From assembly GCA_903845055.1 (NCBI GenBank), contig CAIMWF010000045.1, forward strand, positions 1 to 47,192: a stretch of 47,192 nucleotides of DNA. Reading direction: 5' to 3'. Below the pieces are notes generated by a model. That model was not told the DNA's origin, did no database searches, and worked only from the letters and a program-made list of their open reading frames with translations. This stretch comes from an uncultured Bacteroidales bacterium. GTDB lineage: Bacteria; Bacteroidota; Bacteroidia; Bacteroidales; FEN-979. Below are positions 42,673-47,192 of the stretch, piece by piece. Every line of letters starts with the position of its first letter. The stretch's first letter is position 1. The position numbers and the translations under genes were made by a program.

Positions 42673-42870
42673 TTGTTTACTTAATGGCCTGCATGGTGGC
42701 CAGCATGACTTTGAAATACGCGGTGACATTTCAAAAAATTAACCACGGAGGCGCAAAGAAGGAGGGAGGGTACGGAGGGATCCCCTGGCAGTTTCATGTT
42801 TGCTTTTCTTTTTGTCCTCATTGTTTTTCCTCTGTATCTCCGCTGTAAAAAAACGAACCCCGCATGCCAC
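42673..42870. other. 198-base operon gap with a degenerate repeat
   Basis: The gap between the polyferredoxin and NapH-like genes has no ORF on the minus strand. Around 42738-42762 the minus strand reads CTTTGCGCCTCCGTGGTTAA, which resembles another dispersed short repeat type. No promoter consensus was found. Confidence 0.4.
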
Positions 42871-43461
42871 TCAACCGCCCGATTTAGGCCCCTCCAGCGT
42901 AATCTGTTTCAGCAGGTAGGGCTTTTTTGCCGGGACCCGGCTGAAGGCTTCGGCAGGGCAGCTGCGGGCAATGGAGCACTGGTTGCAGTGCACGCAGATA
43001 TTCTGCCTTACCTGCAGTTGCAGCGATCCGTTTCCGAACGCCCCGCATCCCTTCACGCATTTCCCGCAACCGATGCATAAAGGCTCGTCAATGGTGTATT
43101 CAAAGAAGGGATCTTCCACGAATTTCCTTTTGATGGCATTGGTCGGGCAAAGCTGGTTTTCGGCCGCTGTATTGAGCGTTTTCGTTCCTGGTTTGAAATA
43201 TCCCCCGCACAGGTCGCAATAGCCGCACATGGCATAGACGTGCGTGCATCGAACGGCAGAGTGGGCCAGCACGCAGTTGGTTGCGCAGCGGCCGCACTGG
43301 ATGCACTTCGAGGGATCAAGCTGCCATACCGTTTCCCCGGAACCGGATTTTTCAGCCACCAGCACGGCGAGACCGCCCAGGCCCAGGAATGCCGTAACCC
43401 GGATACTCCTAACAATAAATTCCCTGCGGTTCAGTTTTGGATCACCTGCTGTTTCTTCCAT
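42871..43461 (-). CDS. Tat-type polyferredoxin (NapG-like)
   Basis: A 196-residue protein with a twin-arginine-type start (NRREFIVRSIRV, Arg12-Arg13) and one hydrophobic segment, followed by about four Cys clusters: CIQCGRCATNC, CGYCDLC, CIGCGKCVKGC and CVHCNQCSIARSCP. It should carry several [4Fe-4S] clusters and be exported folded by Tat, then stay tethered to the membrane. In NapGH systems the pair passes electrons from quinol to a periplasmic enzyme; here the NapH-like gene follows. It overlaps the small Cys-rich gene by 20 bases. Confidence 0.88.
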   Translation of the reverse strand: MEETAGDPKLNRREFIVRSIRVTAFLGLGGLAVLVAEKSGSGETVWQLDPSKCIQCGRCATNCVLAHSAVRCTHVYAMCGYCDLCGGYFKPGTKTLNTAAENQLCPTNAIKRKFVEDPFFEYTIDEPLCIGCGKCVKGCGAFGNGSLQLQVRQNICVHCNQCSIARSCPAEAFSRVPAKKPYLLKQITLEGPKSGG

Positions 43462-43726
43462 CGCTTTTCAAGGTTTTTGCTGATCCCGGTTTTTCCTGCC
43501 TGAATTTTCCTGCCTCAGGCAATCCGCAGCATTCCGACAGGCTGCAGGCACCGCACTGGTAAGCCCTGTCACATGGGTCCGATTTTTCCCACCGGCTGAT
43601 CAACACGCCGCTGCCAAATGCCAGCAATGCAAGCATCCCTCCCCGTGCGAGCGTGGAAAAAAAAGCACGCCTGCTTTGCTTTTCCTCCTGCCGGTCTTGC
43701 TGCTGATTCATGATATTCGTTTTCAT
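43442..43726 (-). CDS. Small Tat-type Cys-rich protein, unknown family
   Basis: A 94-residue protein with a clear twin-arginine signal (SRRAFFSTLARGG plus a hydrophobic stretch to about residue 44) and a short mature part holding five Cys in the pattern C-x6-C-x2-C-x4-CC (DPCDRAYQCGACSLSECC). The mature part is too small for an enzyme; it could hold an Fe-S cluster or metal, or help assemble the polyferredoxin encoded next. Its ATG overlaps the NHL gene stop (ATGA) and its 3' end overlaps the polyferredoxin by 20 bases. I do not recognise the family. Confidence 0.75.
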   Translation of the reverse strand: MKTNIMNQQQDRQEEKQSRRAFFSTLARGGMLALLAFGSGVLISRWEKSDPCDRAYQCGACSLSECCGLPEAGKFRQEKPGSAKTLKSDGRNSR

Positions 43727-44688
43727 TGTTTCGGGACAAAGATTCTTACCTGGTTCCGCTCCGGATCGAGCACCAGGATCCGGTCTCTTGAATCGACCGC
43801 GAGGTCAAGCCCCCGGGTTCCTTCGGTAAACGATTCGGGGGTGGCCACCAGGAACCTGAACTCACCTTTCGGCGAGTAGATCTTTACACGCTCGATGGCC
43901 TTTTCGGAGGTCACGAATGAGCCATCGGAAAGCAACGCAAAATGCGAGGGATTGCAGCAACCGCAAAAGCCATCCACCGCCATGGTTGCTTTTCCCCACG
44001 AGCCGAGGATCGCCCCTTCACGGGAGAATTTCTCCAGCAGGTGGCGGCCCGGGTTAACCACCCAGAGCGCCCCGCCCGGGTCGGTGGCCAGGTCGAACCA
44101 GGGGCTTGGTACAACAAACCCGGGAACACTGTCGCGGGGATCCTTCTCGCCGATCTTACGGATCAACTTCCCGGAATGATCATACCGGTAAACAATTTTA
44201 TTCCCGGCATCGGCAATGTATATATCATCGGTTGTGACGGCAATGGAAGTAATGATGGCTTCGGGTGCGCAGCTTTTCCATTGGTTCACCCTGATCCCCT
44301 GGTGGTTGTAAATTTCAAGGTGATCCTCCATGCCCAGGTAGATCAGTCCGTCCTTGTCCACATGGATGCAGCGCGCAGAACCTCCGATGCGGAATGCCGA
44401 TTCGCGCTTCCCTTCCCGGTTGTACAATTCAACGCCCCCGTCTCCGGCAATATATATCCTGTCGGACCGGTCGACAGCAAGACCGTGGATGGAGGTCAGC
44501 ACGGGTTTGATCTGCTGCACCTCGCGATACTTCGCTAAAAGTGTATCGGCGCTCCTGATGGCTTTCATGTCGTAGGCATATGGATTCACCCCTGGTTCGG
44601 GATGGCTGAAAAACATGTCCCACAGCATGAACAGGATTCCTGCCGAGAGGAATACCAATGCCGTGACCAGGTATCTTTTCTGTTTCAT
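43723..44688 (-). CDS. Membrane-anchored NHL/6-bladed beta-propeller with CGCC motif
   Basis: A 321-residue protein with an N-terminal membrane anchor (about 6-27) and six NHL-type blades (ITSIHGLAVDRSDRIYIAG style) facing the periplasm. A special loop, VDGFCGCCNPSHFALL (about 240-255), carries three Cys and a His inside a blade where ordinary NHL repeats have none, suggesting a metal or disulfide site. It starts 1 base after the PQQ-type gene stop and overlaps the Tat-type small gene, so it is part of the same unit. The role is unknown. Confidence 0.8.
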   Translation of the reverse strand: MKQKRYLVTALVFLSAGILFMLWDMFFSHPEPGVNPYAYDMKAIRSADTLLAKYREVQQIKPVLTSIHGLAVDRSDRIYIAGDGGVELYNREGKRESAFRIGGSARCIHVDKDGLIYLGMEDHLEIYNHQGIRVNQWKSCAPEAIITSIAVTTDDIYIADAGNKIVYRYDHSGKLIRKIGEKDPRDSVPGFVVPSPWFDLATDPGGALWVVNPGRHLLEKFSREGAILGSWGKATMAVDGFCGCCNPSHFALLSDGSFVTSEKAIERVKIYSPKGEFRFLVATPESFTEGTRGLDLAVDSRDRILVLDPERNQVRIFVPKQ

Positions 44689-44689
44689 C

Positions 44690-46120
44690 TTATTTTGCTT
44701 TAATATCCAGACAAACCAATTGCTTTGAATCGCGCATCAGCAGGAATCCGCCGGTAATGGCCATGGGCCCCCACGAATCCTGCCCGTCGATGATCCTTGC
44801 TTTATCCAGCACCGTGAACCGTGAACTGGTGGCAGTGGCGATCGTCATCTCGCCATCGTCGTTCAGGATGAAAAACTTCCCGTCGGCCAGGATATAAGGT
44901 CCCAGCCCAAAGCGGTCGGTTTTCCCGCTGCTCATGATAATTTTCCTGCAGTCCCCCGGTCTACAGCAGGCAAGCTGGTTGCGCAGCCCCCCTGCATCCT
45001 TGGGAAGGATACCGTACACGCAACCTCCCGAAAAAATGGGGGTTTGCTGTTCTGATGCCATCCCCTCCTGCGGTTTGAACATCTGCACGATCTCAACATT
45101 GAATTTCCCGGTTGTCCCGGTAACCTGCAGCAACGCCGACCCGGCCCCGTATCCTGCCGTTACAAGGATCTTCCCGTTATCCAGGATCACCGGGGAGGGG
45201 GCCACGACCGACGGCGAAAACGCCGTTGTTTCCCACAATACCCGGCCCCTGTCGGCTCCCGAGGCAGCGATGGCGCAAACCCCGCCGATGGCGCAGTAAA
45301 CATACATTTTTTTTTCCTGGAAAACCATGGGCATCACCGAAGCGTGCGACATTTTCCATCCCCGGGGGTTTGGTGTCTCCCATAGTTTTTTCCCTGTATT
45401 GCAATCGAATGCGGCCAGGATCGCCTTCCCCCCTGTAGCAATGACGGCTGTGTCCTGGTCAAGCAACGGGCATTGCCCGGTATACCAGAACGGGATTTCG
45501 GAGTTGTATTCCTTTTCAATATCAACACCCCACAGGAAATCTCCGTTCCCGCGTTTCACGCACATCACCTGGCAACGCGGGCCGATGGTCAGGACAAATT
45601 TATCGTTCACGGCCGGGATGGTCCTCGACAGCCCGTGGTTTCGTTTGAGGTGAACCTTATACCCCCTCCGCCAGAGCTCCTCTCCGGTGGTAAGCAGTAA
45701 ACACCGCAGCTGGTCCGTTTTACTGCTTTCGTCGTAATCGAGCAGGTAGACCTTCCCCCGGTATACCGCGGGTGCCGCATGTCCGTCGCCTACCGGGATC
45801 TTCCAGAGAATGCTGGGTCCCTCCTTACCCCAGTGACCGATCAGCTTTACCGGCTCCCGGCATATGTTGTCAAAACCGGATCCCCTGAAGCGTGGCCAGC
45901 TGGTTCCTGGAATATCCTCTACCGCCTTGAAAAATTTGAATTCCGAACCGATTTTAACCGCTTCCTGCGAGGCGGGGCTGCCTTTTTTGCGGTTATCCAT
46001 CCCGGGAACCGAAATGTTAAAACTTTTTACCGGGTCAAAGAAATACCACCAGGCCGTCAGTGCCAGGGCCACGCCAATAAATACCAGCAGTATGAGCCTT
46101 GCGGGATCCTTCTTAAACAT
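44690..46120 (-). CDS. Membrane-anchored PQQ-type beta-propeller protein 2
   Basis: A 476-residue protein with one N-terminal anchor helix (about 10-27) and a periplasmic PQQ-like propeller. The propeller opens with WPRFRGSGFDN, akin to the WPxFRGP start of this subfamily, and blades carry ILWKIPVG, ELWRRGYK, FLWGVDIE and KLWETPNP. There are several scattered Cys (for example CQVMCVKRG and CRPGDCRK) but no CXXCH. It sits between another propeller gene upstream (163-base gap) and the NHL gene (1 base). Confidence 0.83.
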   Translation of the reverse strand: MFKKDPARLILLVFIGVALALTAWWYFFDPVKSFNISVPGMDNRKKGSPASQEAVKIGSEFKFFKAVEDIPGTSWPRFRGSGFDNICREPVKLIGHWGKEGPSILWKIPVGDGHAAPAVYRGKVYLLDYDESSKTDQLRCLLLTTGEELWRRGYKVHLKRNHGLSRTIPAVNDKFVLTIGPRCQVMCVKRGNGDFLWGVDIEKEYNSEIPFWYTGQCPLLDQDTAVIATGGKAILAAFDCNTGKKLWETPNPRGWKMSHASVMPMVFQEKKMYVYCAIGGVCAIAASGADRGRVLWETTAFSPSVVAPSPVILDNGKILVTAGYGAGSALLQVTGTTGKFNVEIVQMFKPQEGMASEQQTPIFSGGCVYGILPKDAGGLRNQLACCRPGDCRKIIMSSGKTDRFGLGPYILADGKFFILNDDGEMTIATATSSRFTVLDKARIIDGQDSWGPMAITGGFLLMRDSKQLVCLDIKAK

Positions 46121-46283
46121 CCGAGTTTATCCTCTGTAAATGAACTGCTAAGGTACTTGAAAATTTCACAGGAAGTTTTTTCCGCGGGGAATTCAAACTC
46201 AATCTGAATAAGTATCACCCTGGTCAGCTCCCTCCTGCATTGTAAGGGAGGGGAAGCCGGTGACCGGCGGAACGCGGGACCGG
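46121..46283. other. Intergenic gap between two propeller genes
   Basis: This 163-base stretch has a short hairpin on the minus strand (CCCTCC and GGAGGG around 46231-46254) without a T run, and a near -7 box TACCTTAG (46148-46155, one mismatch to TAnnTTTG) without a -33 element. A new promoter for the downstream genes is possible but not established. Confidence 0.35.
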
Positions 46284-47192
46284 TTATTTCCTGCGGATAT
46301 CGTAAGCCACCAAGGCTTTGCCGTGACGGATGTACAAAACACCCTTATGAATGACCGGATGTGAAAAATGTTCTTTGGTCCCATCGGAAATTTTAAAGGA
46401 AGAGAGCACCTCCAGTTTCTTCGGGTCGGGTTTGACAAGTTTCATCTCCCCGCGCTGGTTGTAGTAATACAGCAGGTTGTCGGCCCAGATGATTGACCCG
46501 GCACCGCATTTCAGCGAATCGGTTACCTGGCCCGTCCCGGCATCCACGCATACCAGCTGCTTCTTTTCGGAAAGGCAGGAATAGAGATAATTGCCAACCT
46601 TTACAAAGCCTCCCATGTAATTGTCGATCGCCTTGTTACGCCATTCCTGGGTGATCTTTTTTCCGTCGTCGGAAAGACGGAGCTTCACGGCGCAGTTCCC
46701 GTCGCCTGCAATGTAGTAGATGAAACCGTTTTCATACAGAACCGTGTTGCTGTGGGTATCGCCGTTCCCGGGAGCGCGCTGATCAACCGGGATGTTGTCC
46801 TGGTCGTGCATCCAGAGGAGCTGCCCGTTGGCTGCATCGATTCCCAGCATAGTATAGGCGGTGAAGGTGACAAGCACATTCCGCTCCTTCAACCTGACCA
46901 GGTAAGGTGAATTATAACCGGGAACCTCCGGGTGGGCCTTGCAGACCCAGGCGGTCCTGCCGGTGAAGCGGTTCAGCGCCACCACGCTGGTATCGGCGCC
47001 ACCGGTGACCAGGAATACTTTATCGCCTTCCACCACCGGCGATTCAGCCTGGCCGTATCTTGTGAACCGGCCGTGAAGATCGTGGCACATGTCGGCAAAC
47101 CATTTTCTCTCCCCTGTTTTTACATCCATGCAGGAGAGGTTCCCAAGTCCCGAACACACGTAAACGAGATCACCCGCGACCGTGGGGGCACA
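46284..47192 (-). CDS. PQQ-type beta-propeller protein 1 (5' end outside window)
   Basis: The frame stays open to the window edge, so at least 302 residues of a longer protein are seen; the GTG at 47159 is internal. The blades show the PQQ-like/BamB-like pattern (GERKWFAD, GRTAWVCK, GQLLWMHD) and typical turns such as SPVVEGDKVFLVTGG. It resembles the other propellers of this locus. The N-terminal export signal must lie beyond the window. Its C terminus ends YDIRRK. Confidence 0.8.
   Translation of the reverse strand, partial: CAPTVAGDLVYVCSGLGNLSCMDVKTGERKWFADMCHDLHGRFTRYGQAESPVVEGDKVFLVTGGADTSVVALNRFTGRTAWVCKAHPEVPGYNSPYLVRLKERNVLVTFTAYTMLGIDAANGQLLWMHDQDNIPVDQRAPGNGDTHSNTVLYENGFIYYIAGDGNCAVKLRLSDDGKKITQEWRNKAIDNYMGGFVKVGNYLYSCLSEKKQLVCVDAGTGQVTDSLKCGAGSIIWADNLLYYYNQRGEMKLVKPDPKKLEVLSSFKISDGTKEHFSHPVIHKGVLYIRHGKALVAYDIRRK

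Noticed and set aside
33800-47192. Calling the propellers PQQ-dependent dehydrogenases
   Set aside because: Only the repeated W-motif blades are seen; the calcium/PQQ-binding residues and catalytic Asp of quinoprotein dehydrogenases were not identified, and BamB-like scaffolds look the same.

Overview
The window reads as chromosomal DNA of a Bacteroidota member, most likely an anaerobic Bacteroidales-type bacterium. The evidence is a FISUMP-domain surface protein with Ig-like repeats, a type IX secretion (Por) tail on the 26981-28396 product, a Bacteroidales-style second EF-G, promoters of the -33 TTTG / -7 TAnnTTTG type, and weak or absent Shine-Dalgarno sequences. Base composition is moderate and fairly even. 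Many gaps and some gene ends carry short 7-10 bp tandem repeats. I saw no rRNA, tRNA, CRISPR array, transposase or phage gene.

Left part (1-8.2 kb): the 3' portion of a repeat-rich adhesin, then on the minus strand an MFS exporter, an EF-G2-type factor (fusA2) and a PfkB sugar/nucleoside kinase, then a plus-strand MsrB-MsrA lipoprotein. 8.2-13.8 kb is a potassium block on the minus strand: a KimA-like transporter, a small membrane protein, a KdpD-type kinase lacking the usual N-terminal sensor domain, KdpE, and separately a TIGYGD potassium channel. 14.1-17.8 kb holds canonical fusA, a single-PAS protein, a PspC protein and an alpha/beta hydrolase.

18.0-24.1 kb is a plus-strand operon: TetR regulator (with an operator-like palindrome over its own start of transcription), LolA-like periplasmic carrier, two FtsX-type permeases, LolD-type ATPase and an outer-membrane barrel. 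Together they could form a regulated route from inner to outer membrane. A prolyl oligopeptidase lipoprotein follows and ends at a good terminator (26391-26434).

26.9-47.2 kb is a long minus-strand array with many 1-4 base overlaps or gaps. Read in the direction of transcription it encodes two PQQ-type beta-propellers, an NHL propeller, a tiny Tat-type Cys-rich protein, a Tat-type polyferredoxin, a NapH/NosR-like membrane Fe-S protein, a membrane-anchored PQQ-type propeller, a MaoC hydratase, a NuoE-NuoF-ferredoxin fusion, an Fe-S flavoprotein resembling electron-bifurcating StnC/NfnB proteins but without the NADPH-binding domain, a fourth PQQ-type propeller, a glycosyltransferase, a MacB/Lol-type ABC ATPase and giant permease, and a secreted DUF4185-like protein. 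My best candidate for an undescribed system is this array: a cytosolic NADH/flavin Fe-S module linked by a membrane Fe-S protein to exported Fe-S proteins and propellers, with no CXXCH heme motif seen and no hydrogenase catalytic subunit. The function is inference.
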